Part shown: positions 52,300 through 61,591 of the stretch, piece after piece
Numbering within the stretch: the stretch's first letter is position 1
How the letters are laid out: each line of letters starts with the position of its first letter
NCBI GenBank assembly: GCA_040390025.1
Contig: JAZJZD010000007.1
Location: forward strand, 1-64,000
Direction of reading: 5' to 3'
DNA from: JAVHYG01 sp040390025
Lineage (GTDB): Bacteria; Pseudomonadota; Gammaproteobacteria; Diplorickettsiales; Diplorickettsiaceae
Length of the DNA: 64,000 bases
Translations under genes and position numbers: made by a program
The notes under the pieces: generated by a model
The model's input: the letters and a program-made list of their open reading frames with translations, nothing else
Database searches by the model: none
Told to the model about the DNA's origin: nothing

Positions 52300-52998
52300 A
52301 TGCAATTTTCTATTTACCGATACGATCCGGATAAAGACAAAAAGCCTTACATGCAAGACTATACGCTGACACTGGAAGCGGGTAAGGATATGATGCTGTT
52401 AGATGCTTTAGAGGCATTGAAAGCGCAAGACCAGACGCTTTCTTTCCGTCGTTCTTGTAGAGAAGGTGTTTGCGGATCGGATGGGATGAATATCAATGGA
52501 AAAAATGGTTTAGCCTGCGTCACGCAGCTTTCAACCTTGAAATCACCCATTGTGTTAAGGCCTTTGTCAGGTTTGCCGGTGATACGTGATTTGGTTGTCG
52601 ATATGGAACCCTTTTACCGTCAATATGAAAAAGCCAAGCCCTATTTGATCAACGATAAAGAGCCTCCAGCGAAAGAACGTTTACAATCACCCGAGGAACG
52701 CGAACAATTAGATGGGTTATATGAGTGTATTTTGTGTGCTTGTTGCACCAGCGCTTGTCCTTCCTATTGGTGGAACCCCGATAAATTTTTAGGTCCTGCC
52801 GCTTTATTATGGCTTTGCCGCTTTTTAGTTGATAATCGCGATGAAGCAAAAGAGCAGCGGCTTGCAGAGCTTAATGATCTCTTTAGTTTATTTCGTTGTC
52901 GTACTATTATGAATTGTACGAGTGTTTGTCCTAAAGGCCTTAATCCAGCTAAAGCGATTGGACAGGTGCGGACGATGTTGTTAGAAGAAGAAGTGTAA
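52300..52998 (+). CDS. sdhB: Succinate dehydrogenase iron-sulfur subunit
   Basis: 232 residues. The 2Fe-2S ligands are Cys53, Cys58, Asp61 and Cys73 (same Asp substitution as E. coli). The cluster Cys motifs are CILCACCTSAC (143-153) and CRTIMNCTSVC (200-210). Its stop codon is immediately followed by repeat copy C. Confidence 0.97.
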   Translation: MQFSIYRYDPDKDKKPYMQDYTLTLEAGKDMMLLDALEALKAQDQTLSFRRSCREGVCGSDGMNINGKNGLACVTQLSTLKSPIVLRPLSGLPVIRDLVVDMEPFYRQYEKAKPYLINDKEPPAKERLQSPEEREQLDGLYECILCACCTSACPSYWWNPDKFLGPAALLWLCRFLVDNRDEAKEQRLAELNDLFSLFRCRTIMNCTSVCPKGLNPAKAIGQVRTMLLEEEV

Positions 52999-53124
52999 TA
53001 TACTCTTTGCACTTGAATTTTTGGCTGTGTTGCCGCTCAACTCGCAATCCTCATGTATATTGTATACATTCCGGTTGCTTCATTTTCGCGGCGCCGTGCC
53101 AAAAATCCCATTGCTGTGAGTATA
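52999..53124 (+). repeat. Dispersed ~126-bp MITE-like repeat, copy C
   Basis: 126 bp bounded by TATACTC and GAGTATA. TTGAATTTTTGGCTGTGTTG and GCGGCGCCGTGCC are shared with copies A and D. The inner ends also pair (GAATTTTTGGC with GCCAAAAATCC). It separates sdhB from sucA. Outer TA dinucleotides hint at TA target-site use. Confidence 0.85.
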
Positions 53125-53211
53125 TGGCGAATCGCCCTGAGCGAGGTTACATTTTTTGCAGAAGAATAAGAAAATCCTTTGGTTTATTGAGTAGGGGTAA
53201 AATTCAACCAC

Positions 53212-56013
53212 ATGACAGAGAATGTAAAGTCCACACTTCAAGCCTTGCAAACAGACTCTTACTTATTTAGTGGGAATGGCTCCTATTTAGAAACGCTTTA
53301 CGAGCAATATCTCCATGATCCTAATCAATTAAGCAGAGAATGGAAGAATTATTTCAGTCAAATTACTGATAAGCAGAACGAAATTTCGCATGCTGATATT
53401 CGTGCTTATTTTGCCGAACTGGCTAAAAAGCCCGTATCCCTGACAACGTGTAATAGCTCCGAAGAGGTGCTGTTGGGGAAAGTACACGATTTAATTGATG
53501 CCTATCGCCGCTATGGCCATTATCAAGCCAATCTTGATCCATTAGGGCTTGCTCCAAAGCGAGAAATAATTGATTTAAGCCTAGAAAATCATGATTTAAC
53601 GCAGCAAGATTTATCGCAATCGGTTCATTTGGGTGGGTTATTAGGATTACAAACAGTTTCTATACAAACCGTGCTAGAAACGTTAAAAAAAACCTATTGT
53701 TCATCCATTGGTTTTGAAACACAGCATATTACAGATGCAGCGCAACGCGCGTGGTTAGAGGAACGTATCGAAGCAGTAGTCGGTAAACCAATTTTTACTA
53801 ATGAATCGAAAAAGACTATTCTCAAAGGCTTAATACGTGCCGAAGGTTTAGAAAAATATTTAGGAAACAAGTTTGTTGCGCAAAAGCGATTTTCTTTGGA
53901 AGGGGGCGATAGTTTAATTCCCTTGTTAGATGAATTAGTTACAAGAGCCACTGCAAAAAATGTCCAAGAAATAGTTATTGGTATGGCACATCGAGGCCGT
54001 TTAAACGTTTTAATTAATATTCTTGGAAAATTACCGAGCAAACTTTTTGAAGAATTTGAAGGAAAGCTAACGCAGGAAAATCGGTCGGGTGATGTAAAAT
54101 ATCATAAAGGTTTTGCTACCGATGTGAAAACTGAGTATGGCGTTTTGCATATCGCCATGGCGTTTAACCCGTCACATTTAGAAATTGTGAATCCGGTCGT
54201 GGAAGGCTCGGTACGATCGCGCCAAGAACGTCGCGAGGATAGCATTGGCACACAAGTTTTACCCTTATTAATTCATGGCGATGCGGCTTTTTCTGGCCAA
54301 GGTATTGTTATGGAAACCATGGAGTTTTCACAAACAGCGGGTTATGGCACAGGCGGAACGCTGCACTTAGTGATTAATAACCAAATCGGGTTTACGACCG
54401 ATCCGCAAAACGCACGATCGAGTTGGTATTGTACCGATCCAGCTAAAATTGTTGATGCACCTGTATTTCATGTGAATGGCGACGATCCGGAGGCTGTATT
54501 ATTTACACTGCAGTTAGCTTTTGATTTTCGGCAAACGTTCAAGAAAGATGTAGTCATTGATTTGGTTTGCTATCGTCGCCATGGTCATAACGAAGCGGAT
54601 GAGCCAGCCGCAACACAGCCTTTGATTTATCAAACTATCAAACAATTACCGACAGTTCGTAATCAATATGCCGAGCAGCTAATTGCACAAGACATTATTA
54701 CCCAAGAAGAATTACAACAATGGATAGATGACTATCGGGGCCAACTTGATAAAGGCGAACATGTTGTCAATCGTCTTTCCTATAAAGAATATACCAACCC
54801 TTATCGAATTGATTGGCGGCCTTATAAATATAAAGATTGGCAAGATCCTGTTGAAACAGGTGTAGCGCTGCAGACTTTAAAAGAAGTGGCGAATGCGTTG
54901 GAAACCTTACCACAAGGTTTTACCTTACAGCCGCAAGTCGCTAAAATCATCGAAGATAGGCGAAAAATGACGGCAGGACAGTTAGCCTTAAACTGGGGTT
55001 ATGCTGAGATACTGGCTTATGCGACTTTACTTCAGGAAGGTTATGGCGTACGTATTTCCGGTCAAGATAGTGGACGCGGCACTTTTTTCCATCGTCATGC
55101 AGTTTTACACGATTTTAAGACCAACCAAATTCTTATTCCTTTATCGCACGTTGCCAAGAATGAAAAAGCGTTTACAGTCATCGATTCAACACTTTCCGAA
55201 GCCGGAGTCATGGGTTTTGAGTATGGTTATGCTATTTCTAATCCAAATAGTTTAGTGATTTGGGAAGCACAATACGGTGATTTTGTTAATGGAGCACAAG
55301 TCGTCATCGACCAATTTTTAAGTTCTTCTGAACAAAAATGGGGGAGACTCTGTGGTTTAGTTTTACTTTTACCGCATGGTTATGAAGGTGCAGGACCTGA
55401 ACATACCTCGGCGCGCTTAGAACGGTTTTTACAACTTTGTGCGCAAGACAATATGCAAGTGTGTGTTCCGACAACGCCGGCACAGATATTTCATTTATTA
55501 CGCCGACAAATGCTCCGTCCGTATCGTAAGCCTTTAATTGTTATGTCACCTAAAAGTTTATTGCGCCATAAAATGGCTATATCATCACTAGAAGAATTAT
55601 CCGAGGGAGGTTTCCAAAATATAATTCCGGAAACAGATTCGCTTGACGCTAAGAAAATAAAACGCGTCATTTTATGTAGTGGTAAAGTCTACTATGATCT
55701 TCTAGAGCAACGACGTACACAAAAAATTGATGACATTGCCATTATTCGAATCGAACAGTTATATCCTTTTCCCAAAGAAGCGCTAATAGCCGCATTACAA
55801 CCTTACGAAAAGGTAAAAGATATTATTTGGTGTCAGGAAGAACCCATTAATCAAGGTGCTTGGTATTGTAGTCAGCATAATTTTTATGCTTGTTTAAGAA
55901 AAACACAAACCTTGCGCTATGTGGGTCGACCCGGTGCGGCAGCGCCGGCTGTCGGTTCGCCTATCGTGCATTTACAAGAACAACAGGCGCTCGTTAACGA
56001 AGCGTTAGCTTAA
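53212..56013 (+). CDS. sucA: 2-oxoglutarate dehydrogenase E1 component
   Basis: 933 residues. TPP-dependent decarboxylase of the 2-oxoglutarate dehydrogenase complex. N-terminal SYLETLYEQYLHDPNQLSRE, then GMAHRGRLNVLINILGK, LIHGDAAFSGQGIVMETMEF, HLVINNQIGFTT and VDAPVFHVNGDDPEAV (TPP/Mg site), and CYRRHGHNEADEP. C-terminal EGAGPEHTSARLERFLQL. Length matches E. coli SucA (933). Confidence 0.97.
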   Translation: MTENVKSTLQALQTDSYLFSGNGSYLETLYEQYLHDPNQLSREWKNYFSQITDKQNEISHADIRAYFAELAKKPVSLTTCNSSEEVLLGKVHDLIDAYRRYGHYQANLDPLGLAPKREIIDLSLENHDLTQQDLSQSVHLGGLLGLQTVSIQTVLETLKKTYCSSIGFETQHITDAAQRAWLEERIEAVVGKPIFTNESKKTILKGLIRAEGLEKYLGNKFVAQKRFSLEGGDSLIPLLDELVTRATAKNVQEIVIGMAHRGRLNVLINILGKLPSKLFEEFEGKLTQENRSGDVKYHKGFATDVKTEYGVLHIAMAFNPSHLEIVNPVVEGSVRSRQERREDSIGTQVLPLLIHGDAAFSGQGIVMETMEFSQTAGYGTGGTLHLVINNQIGFTTDPQNARSSWYCTDPAKIVDAPVFHVNGDDPEAVLFTLQLAFDFRQTFKKDVVIDLVCYRRHGHNEADEPAATQPLIYQTIKQLPTVRNQYAEQLIAQDIITQEELQQWIDDYRGQLDKGEHVVNRLSYKEYTNPYRIDWRPYKYKDWQDPVETGVALQTLKEVANALETLPQGFTLQPQVAKIIEDRRKMTAGQLALNWGYAEILAYATLLQEGYGVRISGQDSGRGTFFHRHAVLHDFKTNQILIPLSHVAKNEKAFTVIDSTLSEAGVMGFEYGYAISNPNSLVIWEAQYGDFVNGAQVVIDQFLSSSEQKWGRLCGLVLLLPHGYEGAGPEHTSARLERFLQLCAQDNMQVCVPTTPAQIFHLLRRQMLRPYRKPLIVMSPKSLLRHKMAISSLEELSEGGFQNIIPETDSLDAKKIKRVILCSGKVYYDLLEQRRTQKIDDIAIIRIEQLYPFPKEALIAALQPYEKVKDIIWCQEEPINQGAWYCSQHNFYACLRKTQTLRYVGRPGAAAPAVGSPIVHLQEQQALVNEALA

Positions 56014-56111
56014 TTTGTTACGAACTTGGTATTTTGTTTGTTTTCTAGTGGGTTGACTTGGGAAGGGTCAATTTTTGTTATGATTTTTATAGATAAGAGG
56101 AATCAGTGAGT

Positions 56112-57326
56112 ATGAGTATTGAAATTAAGGTTCCCATGTTACCGGAGTCGGTTGCAGATGCGACGATTGTTACTTGGCATAAAAAACCGGGTGAAATGGT
56201 AAAACGCGATGAAAATATTGTTGATCTAGAAACCGATAAAGTTGTTTTAGAGGTGCCTGCGCCTGACGATGGGATATTAGGTGACATTTTAAAAAAAGAA
56301 GGAGCTGTAGTCAAAGCGGGTGAAATTTTAGCTACTTTAGACAAGGATGGAACAATGAAAACGCCTAAAACTTCAAGTTCAGCCATAGCAGAAGAAACAG
56401 CAGCACCACCCAGCAAAAAATCTGAACAAACTCAGGCAACAGAGCGTGGAATTGCGGGTCCGGCTGCACGGCGCTCTGCAGCAGAACAAGGTGTTTCTTT
56501 AGAGGGTATTCAGGGCAGTGGAAAATCGGGTCGTGTAACACGCGAGGATATACTAAGCCAAACAAAGTCCACTCAAACTGCCAGTGAATCGGTTTCTATG
56601 CCAAATATTCATACGAGTGAGAGTAATCGTATTGAAAAACGTGTTCCTATGACACGTTTGCGTGCCATTATTGCCAAGCGATTAGTTGAAGTACAGCATA
56701 CAGCGGCACTTTTGACCACGTTTAATGAGGTTAATTTACAGAAAGTCATTGAACTTCGCGCTCGATATAAAGAAAGTTTTGAGAAAAAACATCAGTCGCG
56801 TTTAGGTTTCATGTCATTTTTTACTAAAGCAGTAATCGCTGCGCTTAAAGTATATCCTGCAGTCAACGCCTCGATCGACGGCAATGATGTGGTTTATCAT
56901 GGTTATTTTGATATTGGTATTGCGGTATCAACGGAACGCGGATTAATGGTTCCGATTATACGTGATGCCGATAAATTAAGTTTTGCTGAAATTGAAAAAT
57001 CGATTGCTAATTATGGGAAAAAGGCTAAAGAAAACCAGATATCTATTGAAGATATGACAGGCGGTACTTTTACCATTACCAATGGTGGTGTATTTGGATC
57101 CTTATTAAATATGCCGATCATTAATCCGCCGCAAAGTGCCATTTTGGGAATGAATACCATACAAGAAAGACCCGTTGTAGAAAATGGTGAGATTGTCATT
57201 CGCCCCATGATGTACGTGGCTTTATCGTACGATCATCGCATTATTGATGGTAAAGAATCGGTTGGCTTCCTTAAGACGGTTAAAGAATATTTAGAGGACC
57301 CCGCGCGTTTGCTGATTGATGTTTAA
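56112..57326 (+). CDS. sucB: Dihydrolipoyllysine succinyltransferase, E2 of 2-oxoglutarate dehydrogenase
   Basis: 404 residues from ATG 56112 (GTG at 56106 is in frame). Lipoyl domain with Lys43 in ETDKVVLEVPAP, a linker, a peripheral-subunit-binding domain (GPAARRSAAEQGVSLEGIQG), and the catalytic domain ending in SYDHRIIDGKESVGFLKTVK. No lpd gene nearby. Confidence 0.96.
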   Translation: MSIEIKVPMLPESVADATIVTWHKKPGEMVKRDENIVDLETDKVVLEVPAPDDGILGDILKKEGAVVKAGEILATLDKDGTMKTPKTSSSAIAEETAAPPSKKSEQTQATERGIAGPAARRSAAEQGVSLEGIQGSGKSGRVTREDILSQTKSTQTASESVSMPNIHTSESNRIEKRVPMTRLRAIIAKRLVEVQHTAALLTTFNEVNLQKVIELRARYKESFEKKHQSRLGFMSFFTKAVIAALKVYPAVNASIDGNDVVYHGYFDIGIAVSTERGLMVPIIRDADKLSFAEIEKSIANYGKKAKENQISIEDMTGGTFTITNGGVFGSLLNMPIINPPQSAILGMNTIQERPVVENGEIVIRPMMYVALSYDHRIIDGKESVGFLKTVKEYLEDPARLLIDV

Positions 57327-57417
57327 ATAGAAAATATTGTCATGGCGCGCCATGACGGGAGTCTGGCTGTGTTGGCAAGGACAGAAATTATTTTAGAAAT
57401 GAAACGATGGATAAAGG

Positions 57418-57543
57418 TATACTCACAGCAATTGGATTTTTGGCGAGGCGCCGCGAAAACGAGCAAACCGAAGTGTATGCAAAATACATGAGGATTGCGA
57501 GTTGAGCGGTAACGTGGCCAAAAAATCAAGTGCGAAGAGTATA
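57418..57543 (-). repeat. Dispersed ~126-bp MITE-like repeat, copy D (inverted), overlapping the glycosyltransferase start
   Basis: 126 bp inverted relative to copies A-C: TATACTCACAGCAATTGG to GAAGAGTATA. Same terminal inverted repeats. The reading frame of the following glycosyltransferase is open through the whole repeat, and both of its possible starts (TTG 57502, GTG 57514) lie inside it. Confidence 0.85.
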
Positions 57544-58359
57544 GATAAATCCCATATCTGCTTAAGTTACATTACCCATTTTTATTGTAATCAGAAAAAT
57601 ATTGATTCAGTCACTTCTCTATTGCGCGAATATGAGCAATATGATCCTGCACTGTTAGATGTGATTGAATTTATTATCGTTGATGATGGTTCACCGATTA
57701 ATTATGTGCTTCCAGAACTCAACTTAAATCTAACTTGGCTAAAAATTAATGAAGATATTTCTTGGAACCAGGGTGGTGCGCGTAATCTGGGTGTGATTTA
57801 TGCTAAATCGGATCGAATGGTGATATCAGATTTAGACCATGTTTTTCCAGAAACTACCCTGTACTATATGGCTTATTGTCGTCATCCAGGCAGAAATTTT
57901 TATAAGATCTATCGCACTTGCCAGGAAAGTGGAAAAATCATAAGAGCGCATTGGAATATCTTTTATTTCTCACGTGCCCGTTTCCTACGATTGTATGGGT
58001 ATGATGAAGCTTTTGCCGGGCAGTATGGTTTTGAAGATCTGTGGCTATCCAGATTTCAGAAATATCGAGGTTCAAAACAACGTTATTTACCAAAGAAATA
58101 TCGTTGCTTGGAAAGACAACTCGATCGCAATAAGTCTTACCATAGTCTAGTCCGCGATATGACCCAGAATCGTAAAATGTATAATAGTAAAAAAAGCGAA
58201 TTTAAAGCTTACGGCAAAGAATTTGGTCATAGCCGGGCATTTCTGAATTTTACCTGGCAAGTCATGCACCAGCATTCTCGTAACCCGCCTAAAAAGCTAG
58301 AAAAAAAATATGGCAATTTCTGGTGGCTACGTTATCTCTCGACTTATTTGGCACGTTGA
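57502..58359 (+). CDS. GT2-like glycosyltransferase
   Basis: 285 residues. EFIIVDDGSPINYVLPEL (nucleotide-sugar-binding Asp pair), SWNQGGARNLGVIYAKSD, ISDLDHVFPE (DxD metal motif) and GYDEAFAGQYGFEDLWLSRF (the GxDE...G-EDxxL acceptor motif of the galactosyltransferase C-terminal domain). No transmembrane helix. The start is TTG at 57502, with GAGGA 7 bases upstream, inside repeat copy D; its first ~14 residues are repeat-derived. It interrupts the usual sucAB-sucCD order, so it is probably an insertion. Confidence 0.8.
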   Translation: MSGNVAKKSSAKSIDKSHICLSYITHFYCNQKNIDSVTSLLREYEQYDPALLDVIEFIIVDDGSPINYVLPELNLNLTWLKINEDISWNQGGARNLGVIYAKSDRMVISDLDHVFPETTLYYMAYCRHPGRNFYKIYRTCQESGKIIRAHWNIFYFSRARFLRLYGYDEAFAGQYGFEDLWLSRFQKYRGSKQRYLPKKYRCLERQLDRNKSYHSLVRDMTQNRKMYNSKKSEFKAYGKEFGHSRAFLNFTWQVMHQHSRNPPKKLEKKYGNFWWLRYLSTYLAR

Positions 58360-58495
58360 GAAGAGTCTCAAACGATTTTTGTCTCATCCTAGACAATTGA
58401 AGACACCCTCTGAACATATTTTTTGCACTATCTAAGGCGAATTAGTATTATAGGCGCTTGTCCTTGAAGCTAACGATTGGAGAATAACGAGTACC

Positions 58496-59671
58496 ATGAA
58501 TCTACACGAATACCAAGGTAAACAATTATTTAGTGAATATGGTTTGCCTGTTCCTCCAGGCAAGATTGCAAAAAACGTTGCAGAAGCAGAAGCAGCGGCA
58601 AACGCACTCGGTGGTAATGCATGGATGGTAAAAGCGCAGGTTCACGCCGGCGGACGCGGTAAAGCGGGTGGTGTTAAATATGTAACGAGTAAGGAAGCAG
58701 TGGCTACGGAAACAAAACGTTTGTTAGGCTCGCGTCTTGTTACTTTCCAAACCGATGCCAATGGTCAACCCGTTAATGAGGTTTTAATTGCAGAACCTTG
58801 TGATATTAAACGTGAACTTTATTTAGGTGCTGTACTCGATCGAGCAACACGACGCGTTGTTATCATGGCCAGTACAGAAGGTGGTGTAGAAATCGAAAAA
58901 GTGGCTGAAGAAACACCAGAAAAGATATTGAAGATCAGCATGGATCCTTTAGTGGGTATTATGCCTTATCAAGCTCGCGAGATCGGTTTTAAACTTGAAT
59001 TAAATGCGGCACAGTTAAAAGAGTTTACACGTATCTTGGTTCAGTTAGGAAAAATGTTTGTCGAGCGGGATCTGAGTTTAGTTGAAATTAATCCATTAAT
59101 TATTGATAGCCATGATCATGTTATTTGCCTCGATGCCAAAGTTGTCGTAGATGATAATGCTTTATTTAGACAACCTGAATTAAAAGCGATGCGCGATGCG
59201 TCTCAAGAAGATGAACGTGAGAATCGTGCACATGAATGGGAATTAAATTATATTGCTTTAGACGGCGATATTGGCTGTATGGTCAATGGCGCTGGACTTG
59301 CAATGGCGACAATGGATTTGATTAAGCTCCATGGCGGCAATCCAGCTAACTTTTTGGATGTTGGCGGCGGTGCAACTCAGGAACGCGTGACGGAAGCCTT
59401 TAAAATCATTCTATCTGACGAAAAAGTAAAGGGTATTTTAGTTAATATCTTTGGCGGCATTGTACGTTGTGACATGATTGCGGATGGAATTATTGGTGCA
59501 GTTCAAGAGGTGGGTGTCAAGATTCCTGTCGTTGTTCGTTTAGAAGGTAATAATGCGGGTTTAGGTGCTAAAAAATTATCGGAGAGTGGTTTAAATATCA
59601 TTGCAGCCAAAAGTTTAACCGATGCAGCACAACAAATTGTTTCTGCTGTAAAAACACCCATTTCTGTATAA
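58496..59671 (+). CDS. sucC: Succinyl-CoA synthetase (ADP-forming) beta subunit
   Basis: 391 residues. NLHEYQGKQLFSEYGLPVPP start, ATP-grasp residues in VKAQVHAGGRGKAGGVK, VEINPLIID, and the C-terminal GGIVRCDMIADGIIGAVQEV. Makes ATP or GTP from succinyl-CoA with SucD. Confidence 0.97.
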   Translation: MNLHEYQGKQLFSEYGLPVPPGKIAKNVAEAEAAANALGGNAWMVKAQVHAGGRGKAGGVKYVTSKEAVATETKRLLGSRLVTFQTDANGQPVNEVLIAEPCDIKRELYLGAVLDRATRRVVIMASTEGGVEIEKVAEETPEKILKISMDPLVGIMPYQAREIGFKLELNAAQLKEFTRILVQLGKMFVERDLSLVEINPLIIDSHDHVICLDAKVVVDDNALFRQPELKAMRDASQEDERENRAHEWELNYIALDGDIGCMVNGAGLAMATMDLIKLHGGNPANFLDVGGGATQERVTEAFKIILSDEKVKGILVNIFGGIVRCDMIADGIIGAVQEVGVKIPVVVRLEGNNAGLGAKKLSESGLNIIAAKSLTDAAQQIVSAVKTPISV

Positions 59672-59693
59672 TTTCACGAAAGGTTATAAAAAT

Positions 59694-60563
59694 ATGAGTA
59701 TATTAGTCGACAAGAATACTAAAGTAATTTGTCAGGGGTTTACTGGGAAGCAAGGTACATTTCACTCTGAACAAGCGATTGAGTATGGAACACAAATGGT
59801 GGGTGGTGTTACGCCAGGAAAGGGTGGTACGCAACATTTAGGTTTACCCGTATTTAATACGGTAGCGGATGCGGTGGCAAAAACCGGCGCAGATGCAAGC
59901 GTCATTTATGTACCCGCACCGTTTTGTAAAGATTCTATTATTGAAGCAGCAGATGCAGGTATCCAGTTAATTGTATGTATTACGGAAGGAATTCCCGCTT
60001 TAGATATGTTAGCGGTTAAGTATTACTTAGAAAAAAATACAACGGCGCGTTTAATTGGACCTAATTGTCCAGGTATTATTACACCAGGCGAATGTAAGAT
60101 TGGTATTATGCCAGGCTATATACACAAGCCAGGTCGTGTAGGCATTGTATCGCGCTCAGGCACTTTAACTTACGAAGCGGTAAAACAAACCACCGATTTA
60201 GGTTTAGGACAAAGCACCTGTGTTGGAATAGGGGGCGATCCTATTCCAGGGATGAATTTTGTCGATGTACTACGTCTTTTCCAAGAAGACCCACAAACCG
60301 AAGCGATTATCATGGTCGGTGAAATTGGTGGAACGGCTGAAGAAGAAGCCGCAGAATTTATCAAGTCGAATGTAACAAAGCCGGTTGTTTCTTATATTGC
60401 TGGCGTTACTGCACCGGCAGGAAAACGAATGGGACATGCGGGCGCTATTATTTCTGGCGGGAAAGGGACGGCTGCAGAAAAATTTAAAGCGTTGGAAGCA
60501 GCCGGGGTCCGTACCGTTAAATCTCCTACGGATATGGGGGAAGCGGTAGCCGCCCTCGTATGA
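59694..60563 (+). CDS. sucD: Succinyl-CoA synthetase alpha subunit
   Basis: 289 residues. CoA-binding CQGFTGKQGTFHSEQAI, GPNCPGIITPGECKIGIMPG, and the phosphorylated His248 in GKRMGHAGAIISGG. Starts 22 bases after sucC. Confidence 0.97.
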   Translation: MSILVDKNTKVICQGFTGKQGTFHSEQAIEYGTQMVGGVTPGKGGTQHLGLPVFNTVADAVAKTGADASVIYVPAPFCKDSIIEAADAGIQLIVCITEGIPALDMLAVKYYLEKNTTARLIGPNCPGIITPGECKIGIMPGYIHKPGRVGIVSRSGTLTYEAVKQTTDLGLGQSTCVGIGGDPIPGMNFVDVLRLFQEDPQTEAIIMVGEIGGTAEEEAAEFIKSNVTKPVVSYIAGVTAPAGKRMGHAGAIISGGKGTAAEKFKALEAAGVRTVKSPTDMGEAVAALV

Positions 60564-61549
60564 TATTTAATACCATTTTAGATGCGATAGGTAATACACC
60601 GCTAGTTAAATTAGAAAAGCTTTCGCCGAATAATCAGGTAACGATTCTAGCGAAATGCGAATTTATGAATCCAAGCGGTAGTATTAAGGATCGCGTCGTT
60701 GACTATATTATTAGGGATGCAGAAAAAAACGGCTTATTAAAGCCGGGCGGAACGATTGTAGAAAATACATCGGGTAATACGGGTGCTGCAATCGCTATGA
60801 TAGCGGCTATCAAGGGTTATAGCGCTATTTTGACGATGCCCGATAAAGTGAGTCAAGAAAAACAGAATGCTTTAAAAGCATTCGGTGCGAAAATTGTGGT
60901 TACACCCACTTCAGCGCCGCCTGATTCACCCGAGCATTATGTTAATGTGGCTAAGCGGATTGCCGCAGAAACTCCCAATAGTTTCCGTATTGATCAATAT
61001 GACAATCCTAAAAATCCCGAAGCCCATTATTACACAACAGGGCCTGAAATTTGGCAACAAACACAAGGACAATGTGATATCTTTATCGCGAGTGGTAGTA
61101 CCGGTGGTACTGTTTCAGGTATAGGGAAATTTCTTAAAGAAAAAAACCCTAACATCAAAGTGATAATGCCCGATCCAATCGGATCGATGTATTATGATTA
61201 TTTTAAAAATTACTATCTTAAAACGGATGAAATCCCAAAGCCAGGCAATTGTAGTTATTTTGTAGAAGGTGTGGGGGAAGATCATTTAGCCAAAGCAATG
61301 GATTTTTCCATACTCGATGACGTGATTCCTTTTTCAGATAAGGATGCATTTCATACCGCAAGGCGTCTTGCTAAAGAAGAAGGTATCTTGGCTGGCGGAT
61401 CAGCGGGTGCCAACGTATGGGCAGCATTAGAAGTAGCAAAAAAACAGATTAAGCCTACGACGATAGTTACGATATTGCCGGATAGCGGTATTAAATACTT
61501 GAGTAAGATGTATAACGACGACTGGATGAAAGCACATAAGCTTTTATGA
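60560..61549 (+). CDS. Cysteine synthase / cystathionine beta-synthase-like PLP enzyme
   Basis: 329 residues of the fold II PLP family. The PLP-binding Lys43 is in NPSGSIKDRVV; ENTSGNTGAAIAM and SGSTGGTVSGIGKFL bind substrate and phosphate. The C-terminal part (YFVEGVGEDHLAKAMDFSIL and EEGILAGGSAGAN) is closer to cystathionine beta-synthase than to CysK. No CBS or haem domain is attached. It overlaps sucD by 4 bases (ATGA), so it is translationally coupled to the TCA operon. It forms either cysteine from O-acetylserine or cystathionine from homocysteine; sequence alone does not decide. Confidence 0.85.
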   Translation: MIFNTILDAIGNTPLVKLEKLSPNNQVTILAKCEFMNPSGSIKDRVVDYIIRDAEKNGLLKPGGTIVENTSGNTGAAIAMIAAIKGYSAILTMPDKVSQEKQNALKAFGAKIVVTPTSAPPDSPEHYVNVAKRIAAETPNSFRIDQYDNPKNPEAHYYTTGPEIWQQTQGQCDIFIASGSTGGTVSGIGKFLKEKNPNIKVIMPDPIGSMYYDYFKNYYLKTDEIPKPGNCSYFVEGVGEDHLAKAMDFSILDDVIPFSDKDAFHTARRLAKEEGILAGGSAGANVWAALEVAKKQIKPTTIVTILPDSGIKYLSKMYNDDWMKAHKLL

Positions 61550-61591
61550 TTTGAAAATGTTATTTCGCATTTCATTACAATCGATTTACTG

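Noticed and set aside
52300..52998. Loss of a 2Fe-2S ligand in SdhB (Asp61 in place of Cys)
   Set aside because: E. coli SdhB has the same Asp at this site, so it is normal.
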